From: Methanobacteriota archaeon
Lineage (GTDB): Archaea; Thermoplasmatota; Thermoplasmata; RBG-16-68-12
Length of the DNA: 22,405 nucleotides
Assembly (NCBI GenBank): GCA_005878515.1
Contig: VBLZ01000077.1
Location: forward strand, 1-22,405
Direction: 5' to 3'
Below, in pieces: positions 7,020 through 14,795 of this stretch. Position numbers and translations under genes: made by a program. Within the stretch, counting starts at the first letter, position 1, and every line of letters starts with the position of its first letter. The notes under the pieces were generated by a model. The model saw only the letters and a list, made by a program, of their open reading frames with translations. It was not told where the DNA came from and did no database searches.

Positions 7020-7531
7020 GACAGCACCTCAGACGCCCAGTCGACGGATCCGGGCTGTCGCCCTTTCGTCTTTCCTTGGAGGATTGCGAGGATCGCTTCC
7101 GCGGTCTCCTGCGGCGTCGAGTTCGTCGTGTCGACCTCGAACACGAATGGAAGGCGAGCGACCGCCTCTTGCAGGATCACGTCTATCGCCTCCGCCTCGA
7201 CGTTCTCCCGGACCTTTTCGGCGGGCCAACCACGCGCCTCGAGCCGCTTGCGCAGGACGGAGGGTCGGCATCGCAAGACGACCGCGAGGTTGACGTCCAT
7301 CCGGTGACTGTAATGGCTCTTGAGGAACGCGACCTTCGCGGGAATCCGCAGGCCAGCACGCAACGCCTCCACGTCGACCTCATCGCTGCCGCGCGCTTTG
7401 TCCCGGCCGACGATGAGACCTTCCCGCCGCGCGACCGCATCGAGGTCCACGACGACATAGCCACGCGCTGAAAGGACATCGCACGCGGATGTCTTCCCCG
7501 TCCCGGGGGTCCCGGTCACCGCGACGAGCAC
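7010..7531 (-). CDS. Fap7/AK6-type adenylate kinase
   Basis: This 173-residue P-loop kinase has Walker A GTPGTGKTS at residues 7-15, then DLDAVARREGL, a KSHYSHRMDV segment (about 71-80) typical of Fap7/AK6, and the lid-like RLEARGWPAEKVREN. In archaea this family is proposed to act as adenylate kinase and as a ribosome-assembly NTPase with uS11. The GTG at 7531 is chosen because it begins the conserved LVAVTGTPGTGKT strand and lies ~24 bases after a TATA-like TTTAA (7553-7557), implying a leaderless mRNA; upstream in-frame sequence lies inside another gene and lacks similarity. Its 3' end overlaps the phosphatidyltransferase gene, so the two are co-transcribed. Confidence 0.88.
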   Translation of the reverse strand: MLVAVTGTPGTGKTSACDVLSARGYVVVDLDAVARREGLIVGRDKARGSDEVDVEALRAGLRIPAKVAFLKSHYSHRMDVNLAVVLRCRPSVLRKRLEARGWPAEKVRENVEAEAIDVILQEAVARLPFVFEVDTTNSTPQETAEAILAILQGKTKGRQPGSVDWASEVLSWY

Positions 7532-7552
7532 GGAGGCACGATTCTCCGGGTC

Positions 7553-7557
7553 GTTAA
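7553..7557 (-). promoter_or_regulatory. TATA-like element for the adenylate kinase gene
   Basis: CTTTAACG on the minus strand is centred about 24 bases before the GTG at 7531, in the 44-base gap after the transporter operon. The position fits a leaderless archaeal promoter. Confidence 0.45.
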
Positions 7558-7575
7558 AGTCCTTGCGGCCCGACC

Positions 7576-8031
7576 TCACCCGCCGAGGCGGTCGGCAAAC
7601 CGACCCCCGCGAAAGCGGTCTCGGAGAAACTGTCCGGCGACTGCCCCGGCCAGGTTGAGCGGCAGGGAAAGTGCCAGAACCAAAAAGGTGTAGCGGGCAA
7701 CGAAGAACGGCACCACGCTCAGTTCGAGAAAATACAACCCTGCGAAGGCGGGCGAAAAGACGAGGAGGACGACGACGGCGTAGCCGAGGGGGAGCGCCAC
7801 GACCGCCGACAGGACCGCTTCCTTCAGGTTTCCTGTTTCTATTCCGCCGAGGACGCTGGCCACCGCGAGGACGAGGAGGATCCAAACGAATGATGCATCG
7901 CTCGACACCGGGAACGTCGCGGATGGAAAGATCGAATAGAACGCGGTGTAGGCGAGGGCGAGGGCCAGGATGCACGCCGACCGGAGGACCCGCATGACCT
8001 CGTGGAACTTCGCCGACAATTCACGCACCAT
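7576..8031 (-). CDS. Polytopic membrane protein at the end of the peptide-transporter operon
   Basis: This 151-residue protein has four or five predicted spans (about 18-36, 48-63, 72-92, 96-112 and 114-134) and a basic C-terminal tail RDRFRGGRFADRLGG. No family is recognised. The ATG at 8031 is chosen over earlier in-frame sites because GGGAAGG precedes it and it overlaps the preceding gene by 11 bases, a coupling arrangement. It is the last gene of the dppBCDF-like cluster. Co-translation with a membrane-anchored ectodomain protein suggests the two are accessory parts of the transporter, perhaps assembly or quality factors; that is inference only. A small membrane protein unrelated to transport cannot be excluded. 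Confidence 0.65.
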   Translation of the reverse strand: MVRELSAKFHEVMRVLRSACILALALAYTAFYSIFPSATFPVSSDASFVWILLVLAVASVLGGIETGNLKEAVLSAVVALPLGYAVVVLLVFSPAFAGLYFLELSVVPFFVARYTFLVLALSLPLNLAGAVAGQFLRDRFRGGRFADRLGG

Positions 8032-8701
8032 AGTCCTTCCCTTGACCGAGTACGATTCGGACAACGTCCGTGAGATAGAGGGCCGCCGTCGGGGACTGTG
8101 GCTGCGGCGCACCGTCAATGAACAGGCTGGTCAGGATGAAGAGCTCCAGTGGAATCGTGGTCAGAGAGCGGCCCTGCGAAACGGCAAACCCGGTGATGTT
8201 CTGGACCGCGGCGAACGTGTACGGGTCGAGCCCTTCGGTCAAATCGAGGACGAGCGGCACCGTCCCGGCGCCAAAGGCGGGGACGGAGACTCCGCTGGAC
8301 GTGTTGGAGCCGCTGTACGCGAGATAAAGCCATCGGATCACGCTCCCGTTCTGAACAGGGACGTCCTTCCGAACGACGGCAAAGCCCGCTTCCCGAGGAA
8401 GGTCCTCCATCCAGATCTTGTAGATCACCGTGTCGTACTGGAGAGATCGGGAGGTCGGGTTCGCCACGGTCACGTTGATCCACGCCCGTGCCGTGCCGTT
8501 GCGGGGAAGGGTTCCGTTCGAGTCGAGCCCGATATAGCCGATGGACGCGGTGGCCTCGACGCGCGCCGAGCCATGGACCTGCGCGACAGAAACGTAGTTG
8601 GCGACGGAGAGCCCCATGAACACTAAGAGGACGACGAGCGTCGCCAAGAACGGGATCTCGAGCCGCCATTCGATGGGGGCTCGGGTGCCGCTCCGGATCA
8701 C
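8021..8701 (-). CDS. Membrane-anchored extracytoplasmic protein, transporter-linked
   Basis: This 226-residue protein has a short basic N-terminus, one membrane helix at about 17-37 (FLATLVVLLVFMGLSVANYV) and a beta-rich, sequon-rich exterior domain. N-X-S/T sites occur near residues 62, 68, 76, 118, 133 and 168, as expected for an archaeal surface glycoprotein. The domain alternates strands such as ARAWINVTVANPTSRSLQYD and TVPLVLDLTEGL, resembling an Ig- or CARDB-like sandwich, but I recognise no named family. The GTG start at 8701 overlaps the dppF stop as GTGA, and its own 3' end overlaps the next gene by 11 bases, so it is part of the transporter operon. It could dock to the large ectodomains of DppC or the binding protein. 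Function unknown. Confidence 0.7.
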   Translation of the reverse strand: MIRSGTRAPIEWRLEIPFLATLVVLLVFMGLSVANYVSVAQVHGSARVEATASIGYIGLDSNGTLPRNGTARAWINVTVANPTSRSLQYDTVIYKIWMEDLPREAGFAVVRKDVPVQNGSVIRWLYLAYSGSNTSSGVSVPAFGAGTVPLVLDLTEGLDPYTFAAVQNITGFAVSQGRSLTTIPLELFILTSLFIDGAPQPQSPTAALYLTDVVRIVLGQGKDYGA

Positions 8702-9744
8702 GATCCCGCCGCCAGAGTCGCGGCGATTTCCTCAGGGGTGGGGACCTGACGCGCCATCGGCGGCTCGACGAGCGCGCCCGAGAAGATCTCGGAGGCAAAG
8801 TGGCACTCCGCGATGTGGCCCGGTGCGACTTCGACCCTTGGAGGAGCCGTCGTCGCGCAGATTTCCTGCGCGAACAGGCACCGAGTCCGGAAGCGACAAC
8901 CACTCGGCAGGTCGATCGGACTCGGAAGCTCCCCTTTGATGGGCACCGCCGTATACTCGTGCGCCGGGTCCGGCACCGGGACGGCGGAGAGGAGGGCTCG
9001 CGTGTACGGGTGCGTCGGATGGGTGATCACCTCTTCCGTCTGCCCTTCCTCGACGATCCGACCGAGGTACATGACCGCGACTCGGTCCGACATGTAGCGG
9101 GCCACCGCGATGTCGTGGGTGATGAACACGTACGGCATCTGATACTTGGCCCGTAGGTCCAGCATCAGGTTCATCACGCCGGCGCGAATCGAGACGTCGA
9201 GCATGGAGACCGGCTCATCGGCGATAATCACCTTCGGGTTCAGGACGATCGCCCGCGCGATGGCGACCCGCTGTCTCTGTCCGCCCGACAGCTCATGGGG
9301 GAAACGGTCGAGGAACTCTTGCCCGGGCCGGAGGCCCGCATCCTCGAGCGCGCGGATCACGAGTTCCTCCCGTTGCTCTCGGGATGTCGCAAGCCGGTGA
9401 ATGAGGAGGGGCTCCGAGACCGAGCGCAGCACGCTGTGACGGGGATTGAGCGATTCATACGGGTCCTGGAAGATCATCTGCAGATCGCGACGGAATTTGA
9501 ACAGCTCACCCGTCTCGAGGGACGCGAGATCGACGCCGCGGAACAGGATCCGACCCTCGGTCGGGGTCTCGAGTCGGGCGACGAGCCGGCCCGTCGTCGT
9601 CTTTCCGCAACCGCTCTCCCCGACGAGCCCCAGGATCTCGCCCCGCTCGAGGCTGAAGTCGATTCCGTCCACGGCCTTCACATAGACGACGTCTCCCCGA
9701 AGCGCTCGAAAAAATCCGGGCCTGAGTTCGAAGTACTTTCGCAA
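8698..9744 (-). CDS. Peptide ABC transporter ATPase, DppF/OppF type
   Basis: The 348 residues shown start at TTG 9744. Nucleotide-binding motifs: Walker A GESGCGKT (42-49), Q-loop Gln93 in IFQDPYESLNP, signature LSGGQ (152-156), Walker B with DEP at 176-178, and His210 in ITHD. The C-terminal oligopeptide-transporter extension carries Cys283, Cys289, Cys296 and Cys314, the CRFRTRC...C...C pattern that binds 4Fe-4S in some DppD proteins. The conserved first strand (KVIRVEGLRKYF) is encoded upstream of this TTG. The frame is open back to 9840 for 32 more codons, but none is ATG, GTG, TTG or CTG. The real product may therefore begin by frameshift from dppD (see findings). It pairs with DppD as the motor of the importer. 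Confidence 0.9.
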   Translation of the reverse strand: MRKYFELRPGFFRALRGDVVYVKAVDGIDFSLERGEILGLVGESGCGKTTTGRLVARLETPTEGRILFRGVDLASLETGELFKFRRDLQMIFQDPYESLNPRHSVLRSVSEPLLIHRLATSREQREELVIRALEDAGLRPGQEFLDRFPHELSGGQRQRVAIARAIVLNPKVIIADEPVSMLDVSIRAGVMNLMLDLRAKYQMPYVFITHDIAVARYMSDRVAVMYLGRIVEEGQTEEVITHPTHPYTRALLSAVPVPDPAHEYTAVPIKGELPSPIDLPSGCRFRTRCLFAQEICATTAPPRVEVAPGHIAECHFASEIFSGALVEPPMARQVPTPEEIAATLAAGS

Positions 9745-9818
9745 CCCTTCGACCCGGATGACCTTGCCGTCCTCTGCGACCGGGATGCCAGGTGTTTCGA
9801 GGGCCGGGGAGGTCGACC

Positions 9819-11159
9819 CTAGGTCCGTGTCAGTCCCCCCTCAGAGAAGAAGTCTTGCGAGAAGTGGCACAGGGCGCGATGGCCTGCTTCAGGAACGACG
9901 TACGGTGGCTCCGTGGACGTGCAAATGTCCTTTGCGTACTTGCATCGCGGATGAAATCGGCATCCACTCGGGGGCGTCAGGAGACTCGGAGGGCTGCCGG
10001 GGATCGCCTCGAGGCGATGCTTCTCGCCCTTCACGCTCGGGAACGCCCCGAGGAGTCCCTCCGTGTACGGGTGGAGGGTCCGGTGGAAGAGGTCCTGCGA
10101 CGGGGCCTCCTCGACGATTTGTCCGGCGTACATCACCGCAATCCGGTCGGCGACCTTCGCGACGGTCGACACGTCATGGGAGATGATGATCAGCGTCATC
10201 CGGAGCGCCTTCTGGATCGCGAGGACCTCGTCCATGATCTTCGATGCGGTGATCACGTCGAGAGCCGTCGTCGGTTCGTCCATGATCACGAGTTTCGGGT
10301 TGAGCGCCAAGGCCATCGCGATCATGGCCCGCTGTTTCATCCCTCCGCTGTACTCGTGGGGGTAGTTGTCGATCCGATCCACCGGAATTCCCACGAGTTT
10401 GTAGAGCTCCACGACGCGGTTGCGTGACTCGTAGTCGTCCATGTCCTCGTGGGCCTGAATCGCTTCAACGATCTGATCGCCGACGGTGTACACCGGATTC
10501 AGGGCGTTCATCGCACCCTGGAAGACGATGGACACCTGCTTCCACCGGATCGCGTTCAGCTTCGGGTGGTATCCTCGGAGGCGCCCATCCTTGAGCCGCG
10601 TGATCGCCAGAAGGTCCCCCTCCTGGTTCGCCGCCTCGTAACGGGCCGCCGCCTCGCCGAGGAGACGTCGCGCCTTCGGGTCGCCCGCCTCGGCTCGATC
10701 GGCGACGGCTTCGAGCCGTGACCGGAGCACGTTGATTTCCTTCGCGAGGTATTTTCGGTACGTGTCGGCGAGGGGGTCCTCTAGCTTCTCGATCCGTTCC
10801 TCAATCGCCACGGCGTCGGGATTCGAGTCATTCGGGGTCTTCGGGATCCCTCCGAGCTTCGCCTTCAGCGCCTCCATCTCCGTGCGCATGCGGGACTCGG
10901 CCAGCTGCCAGTACTCCGCCCGGTAGCGCGAGACCGCGCTTTCCCCGCCGAAGATGATCTCTCCGCCCAGGACGTACGCGTTTGCCGGCAGGAGCTGCGT
11001 GATCGCGTAGGCGAGCGTGGTCTTCCCGCAACCACTCTCCCCGACGAGACCGACCGTTTCGCCTTCGTCCACTTCGAGGCTCACGCCATCCACGGCGCGG
11101 ACCCAGCCCTTTTGGACCTTGAAGTGGACCTTCAGGTTGCGCACCGAAAGGAGGGGCAC
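9819..11159 (-). CDS. Peptide ABC transporter ATPase, DppD/OppD type, with helical insertion
   Basis: The protein has 446 residues against about 320-340 for typical DppD. Motifs: Walker A GESGCGKT (40-47), Gln214 in VFQGAMNALNP, signature SGGMKQR (271-277), Walker B LVIMDEP (290-296), and His328. The C-terminal region has Cys400, Cys406, Cys413 and Cys431 in the GCRFHPRC pattern of the OppD/DppD iron-sulfur extension. Between Walker A and the Q-loop, about residues 78-192 form a charged, mostly helical insertion (EYWQLAESRMRTEMEALKAK and RKYLAKEINVLRSRLEAVAD), probably a coiled-coil hairpin. The GTG at 11159 lies one base after the dppC stop and is preceded by GGAGG, ruling out longer in-frame versions. 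The last codons cross a six-G run where the frame could slip into dppF. Confidence 0.92.
   Translation of the reverse strand: MPLLSVRNLKVHFKVQKGWVRAVDGVSLEVDEGETVGLVGESGCGKTTLAYAITQLLPANAYVLGGEIIFGGESAVSRYRAEYWQLAESRMRTEMEALKAKLGGIPKTPNDSNPDAVAIEERIEKLEDPLADTYRKYLAKEINVLRSRLEAVADRAEAGDPKARRLLGEAAARYEAANQEGDLLAITRLKDGRLRGYHPKLNAIRWKQVSIVFQGAMNALNPVYTVGDQIVEAIQAHEDMDDYESRNRVVELYKLVGIPVDRIDNYPHEYSGGMKQRAMIAMALALNPKLVIMDEPTTALDVITASKIMDEVLAIQKALRMTLIIISHDVSTVAKVADRIAVMYAGQIVEEAPSQDLFHRTLHPYTEGLLGAFPSVKGEKHRLEAIPGSPPSLLTPPSGCRFHPRCKYAKDICTSTEPPYVVPEAGHRALCHFSQDFFSEGGLTRT
9834..9840 (-). other. Putative -1 frameshift heptamer at the dppD/dppF junction
   Basis: On the minus strand GGGGGGA is read in dppD as G GGG GGA, exactly the X XXY YYZ form. 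Slipping back one base enters the dppF frame, which opens right there after a TGA. The dppD stop (9819-9821) follows 12 bases later. An extra G in the real genome would have the same effect. Confidence 0.4.
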
Positions 11160-11160
11160 C

Positions 11161-13527
11161 TCAACGCCTCCGCAGGCGCGGGTTGATGATCTCGTCGAAG
11201 CCGCGACCCAGGAGATAGAAGCCGAGGGAGAGGAAGGTGATCGCGAGACCGGGCGGGAGGAGCCACCACCAGTAGTACAGCCCGCCCCCCAAGGTGATGA
11301 GGGTCGACAGCATGCCACCCCAGGAGGTCACGTTCGGGTCGCCCAACCCCAGGTAGCTGAGGGCCGCCTCGGTGATGATCGCCGCGGCGACGCCGAGGCT
11401 CATGTACAGGAAGCTGAAGGGGAGGACGTTCGGCGTGATGTGGAGGAAGATCAATCGGGTATCGGAGGCGCCCGCGACGCGGGCCGCGTCGACGAACGGG
11501 CGCTCCTTCAGGGTGAGGACTTGCGCCCGGATGACCCGCGCGATCCCCGGCCATCCGAGAAGGGAGAGCACCAGGATGATGATCCAGATGCTCGGGCGGG
11601 CGATCGAGACGAGGACGAGGACCACCGGGAGGAACGGGAGAACGAGGAAGATGTCCGTCGTGCGCATGAGCAATGTGTCGATGAGCTTGCTGTAGTATCC
11701 AGCGATGACGCCCACGAACGTGCCGATGCCCACCCCGAACAAGGCGGCTAGGATGCCGACGATGAAGGCGACCTGCGTCCCATACAGCAGCTGCGTCAGG
11801 ATGTCGTGGCCGTTGAAGTCCGTGCCGAGGAGGTACGTGTGTCCGGAAGGATACGTCCCCGGCGCCAACGGGACCCGAGGCCGACCGAGCAGGGTGAACA
11901 GGGTCGTGCGACCCGTGGCGGAATCCGTCCAGCCGCCGTTCAGCTCTTCTTGGCTCAATGAAACACCGTACAAGGTCCCATGCGTCGTGCCCGCGTAGAC
12001 GATCGCTGGAACCCCGGCGGGGATCGCGAGGCCGAATTCCTCCGGCACGATCGCCGAGGCGGCCGCGAAGGTGGTCGCGAGCTTGACCAACCGGTTGTCG
12101 GCCATGTAGACGTAGACACTCACCAGGTTCGCGACGGAGAAATAGTTCTTCACGAGGCCCGGAATCACGAGCTGGAACTGGGAAACCGTGGTGAGGTTCC
12201 CCGCCGCCGGATCCGCGTTCAGTCCGATCATCGTCGTCGAGGTCGCCGCGGCGTTCGCGAAGCCCAAGAAGAGGGTCGTCCCATCGTCGCTGATCGGGCT
12301 CTGCAGGAGTCGGAGGGATGGGTCTGGGAGCGGGAACACGTGTGCGATCCGGAGCCGACCCATGTCGAAGGTCGCGATCGCCGATGCGTTGCTGGATCGC
12401 AGCTGCATGTAGGTGAAGAACGTCAGCGTGTCCGGCGACCGAGCGTAGCCGATCGGAGCCACCACGTGGGCGGCCTGGCCGTACAGCGTCAGGGGGACGA
12501 ACGCCCGAGTCCTCCCGGAGACGTTGTACACGGCCAGCGTGTCGTTCGCAAGGGGCAGGAGGATCGCTTGACCGTTTCCCGCGCGGAATCCGGACGCGTC
12601 GGAGTCGGAAACCTTCCCCCAGTGGTAGTAGACAAACGGCGGGGCGGACAAGGTGCCGTTGAACGAGAGCGCGATGCGCCCGGAAGCAGGGACCGTGGGG
12701 GTCTGATCACCGGTGTGCGCGTAGGTGATCTCGAAGACCATCGTCTGGTTCCCGTCGGAGGCGTAGATGTACCGGTACGGTCCATATGGGGTACCCGGAA
12801 CCCCCGGAAACGGACTCGGTCCCTGAAGTTGGTTTGGCTGGGAGATCAGGAATCCCGCCGATTCTGGATCCTCTCCGGTCCATATCGGAGTGAAGGGAAG
12901 CTGAACGTGGAGGATGAGCTTGTCCGCGAAAGGATCGCCGACGATGAAGTCCCGGCCCATGAAATATGCGAGCGCCCCGTTCCGGTCCGTCGGACCGGTC
13001 TCGAACGAGATGTTCCGCGCGGGCGTCAGCCAGTACAACGCCGACAGGGGCGGGCTCGGGAGCGGGGTCACACCGAACTTCTGCGTCGCATCGAACTGGA
13101 CGGACAGGTTCTCCGTGTCGAACGGACTCTGGTTGGTCCGTTGCGGGTACTTCAGGTAACTCATGTACACGGTCGCGTGCGTCGCGTTCCAGTTGACCGC
13201 CCAGACGCCTCCACCGACATCGGGGAACAGCGGGGTCGTGGGGCCGTAGACCGGAGTTTCGTAGTTCTGACCAGCGGGCAACGCACGACTGTAGGCGTGG
13301 ATGTCGAACCGGTCGACGAGGGGCGCCTCGAAGAGCCGCGGGTAGGGCGCGATCACCGGCGCGAGGAGCGCCATCAGCGCGAACAACAGGACAATCGAGA
13401 AGCCGAGGACGCCGAGCCGGCTCTGGCGGAGCGTCGACCAGGAGGTCCGGAGAACCCGGCGCAAGCGAGCAACGAACGACCGGCGAAATGACTCCGAGCG
13501 CGGCACACCCGGCTCAGATTCGAACAC
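11161..13527 (-). CDS. Peptide ABC transporter permease, DppC type, with giant extracytoplasmic domain
   Basis: The protein has 788 residues; usual DppC/OppC proteins have about 280-310. Residues 1-62 look normal: a basic N-terminus, SRLGVLGFSIVLLFALMALLAPVIAPY as TM1. The permease resumes at about 565 with YLLGTDFNGHDILTQLLYGTQ, followed by five helices and the EAA loop DAARVAGASDTRLIFLHITPNVLP (680-703), which couples to the ATPases. Between them lie about 500 residues of beta-rich sequence with ten N-glycosylation sequons (residues 114, 132, 140, 172, 260, 290, 328, 335, 380, 444). Recurring blade-like units (NDTLAVYNVSG, SAIATFDMGRLRIAHVF, TTMIGLNAD, HGTLYGVSLSQ) suggest a beta-propeller. 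By topology this domain is outside the cell, facing the binding protein. The GTG start overlaps dppB by 14 bases. Confidence 0.93.
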   Translation of the reverse strand: MFESEPGVPRSESFRRSFVARLRRVLRTSWSTLRQSRLGVLGFSIVLLFALMALLAPVIAPYPRLFEAPLVDRFDIHAYSRALPAGQNYETPVYGPTTPLFPDVGGGVWAVNWNATHATVYMSYLKYPQRTNQSPFDTENLSVQFDATQKFGVTPLPSPPLSALYWLTPARNISFETGPTDRNGALAYFMGRDFIVGDPFADKLILHVQLPFTPIWTGEDPESAGFLISQPNQLQGPSPFPGVPGTPYGPYRYIYASDGNQTMVFEITYAHTGDQTPTVPASGRIALSFNGTLSAPPFVYYHWGKVSDSDASGFRAGNGQAILLPLANDTLAVYNVSGRTRAFVPLTLYGQAAHVVAPIGYARSPDTLTFFTYMQLRSSNASAIATFDMGRLRIAHVFPLPDPSLRLLQSPISDDGTTLFLGFANAAATSTTMIGLNADPAAGNLTTVSQFQLVIPGLVKNYFSVANLVSVYVYMADNRLVKLATTFAAASAIVPEEFGLAIPAGVPAIVYAGTTHGTLYGVSLSQEELNGGWTDSATGRTTLFTLLGRPRVPLAPGTYPSGHTYLLGTDFNGHDILTQLLYGTQVAFIVGILAALFGVGIGTFVGVIAGYYSKLIDTLLMRTTDIFLVLPFLPVVLVLVSIARPSIWIIILVLSLLGWPGIARVIRAQVLTLKERPFVDAARVAGASDTRLIFLHITPNVLPFSFLYMSLGVAAAIITEAALSYLGLGDPNVTSWGGMLSTLITLGGGLYYWWWLLPPGLAITFLSLGFYLLGRGFDEIINPRLRRR

Positions 13528-14704
13528 GAGGATCTAGCACCCCGTACAGGATGTCCGCGACAATGTTGCCGAAGATCACGAGGACCGAAATCAGGAAGAG
13601 GATGGACCCCGCGAGGAAACGGTCCTGGGACGTGATCGCGATGAGCAGGTACGAGCCGAGCCCGTAGTACGAGAAGATGTACTCGAGGATGATCGCGCCA
13701 CCGACGATGAATCCAAGGCTGATTGCCAGGGACGTGACCACGGGAAGGTACGCGTTCCGCGCGGCGTGACGCTTGCGTACGATCCGTTCGGAAAGGCCCT
13801 TGGCCTTCGCGGTCAGGATGAAATCCTCGCCCATGACCTCGAGCATCGATGTCTGCATCAGCAGGATCGTTCCCGCGGCGCTGATGAGAACGAGGGCGAG
13901 CATCGGAAGGGCGCCGTGGATCAAGATGTCGGCCACATCGAACATCGACATGTTCCAAAACGGCCAGACGAAGAGGACCGCACCGAACGCGGCGACGATC
14001 GCGCCGGGAACCAAGCGCATGACCTGCTGGCGGGTCTCGAGCGGTCGCTTCGGCCTCCGGATCCATGCGATCGCGATGATCGCAACGCCCGCCAGGATGG
14101 CAATCACCCCCAGGACCACCTCGAACGCAATGCCCTCGAGGGAGAGCAGGAACGGGTAATGCTGTGCGGTGAACGAGTCCGTCGGAGTATCTTGGAACCC
14201 TCGGAGCGGGAACCACGTCCAGACGTACGCGAAGAAGAACAGCAGAATCAATCCAATCCAGAAGGACGGCATGTTGTAGAAGAACAGACTCGTGAGGATG
14301 ACGCCGCCTTCGACTCCTCTCCCGCGCTTCCATGCGATGTACCGGCCGACGAGCACCCCAATCATGTACTCGATGAGCACCGCTCCCCCGAAGAGGAATA
14401 GCGTGCGGGGCAACGCCTCCTGGAGCACGGAGACGACCGGGGCATTCGCGTACGAAGACCAGCCGAAGTTGAAGGTGAACATGTTCACGACGTACCGGTA
14501 CAGCTGGACCTCGGGGCCTTGGTCGAGTCCGTACTGTTGCCGAAGCCGCTCGATGACGGCCGGCTGAATCGATGGGTTCGAGCGGAGGCCGTCGAGCGGA
14601 TTACCGGAGAAGTAGAACAGGATGAAGATGAGGACCGTGACGATGAGCAGCGTGATGACGCCCTGAATCGCTCGCCGAATGAGGTACCGGGTCAGCGACG
14701 CCAT
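13514..14704 (-). CDS. Peptide ABC transporter permease, DppB type, with two extra membrane segments
   Basis: The protein has 396 residues against roughly 310-340 for the family. The N-terminus MASLTRYLIRRAIQGVITLLIVTVLIFILF (TM1), the FNFGWS loop (79-84), and the EAA loop DFILTAKAKGLSERIVRKRHAARNAYLPVV (294-323) are canonical. The extra length is at about 184-256: two hydrophobic stretches (191-215 and 231-249) separated by a basic loop RRPKRPLETRQQVMR, inserted before the conserved DILIHGALPMLAL helix. This looks like an added helical hairpin with a cytoplasmic loop. It forms the pore with DppC. The ATG at 14704 follows a G-rich region GGGGGTTGGAG. It is the first gene after a hairpin that separates it from the binding-protein gene. 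Confidence 0.92.
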   Translation of the reverse strand: MASLTRYLIRRAIQGVITLLIVTVLIFILFYFSGNPLDGLRSNPSIQPAVIERLRQQYGLDQGPEVQLYRYVVNMFTFNFGWSSYANAPVVSVLQEALPRTLFLFGGAVLIEYMIGVLVGRYIAWKRGRGVEGGVILTSLFFYNMPSFWIGLILLFFFAYVWTWFPLRGFQDTPTDSFTAQHYPFLLSLEGIAFEVVLGVIAILAGVAIIAIAWIRRPKRPLETRQQVMRLVPGAIVAAFGAVLFVWPFWNMSMFDVADILIHGALPMLALVLISAAGTILLMQTSMLEVMGEDFILTAKAKGLSERIVRKRHAARNAYLPVVTSLAISLGFIVGGAIILEYIFSYYGLGSYLLIAITSQDRFLAGSILFLISVLVIFGNIVADILYGVLDPRVRI

Positions 14705-14725
14705 GCTCCAACCCCCTTGCCCGAC

Positions 14726-14755
14726 CTTACTATCGACTGAAGCCTATTTCTAACT
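14726..14755 (-). promoter_or_regulatory. Possible promoter for dppB
   Basis: The only AT-rich stretch in this gap reads TTAGAAATAGG and then GATAGTAAGG on the minus strand, about 25-50 bases before the dppB ATG. Either could act as a weak TATA box giving dppB a short leader; neither matches the consensus well. Confidence 0.3.
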
Positions 14756-14795
14756 TATCTACCCCCCCGAGTTCCTCAAAGGAATCGGCGGAATC

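Noticed and set aside
7532..7975. A 148-residue N-terminal extension of the adenylate kinase
   Set aside because: Arg/Pro-rich shadow of the membrane-protein gene in the same strand; the P-loop strand starts at the GTG at 7531.
11160..11318. An N-terminal extension of DppD from 11318
   Set aside because: It lies wholly inside the end of dppC, is Ser/Arg-rich, and the GTG at 11159 has an SD and begins the conserved ATPase strand.
11980..13491. A 503-codon plus-strand open frame antisense to dppC
   Set aside because: Composition is a GC-frame shadow (Arg, Gly, Val, Glu runs); the minus-strand frame has canonical permease motifs at both ends.
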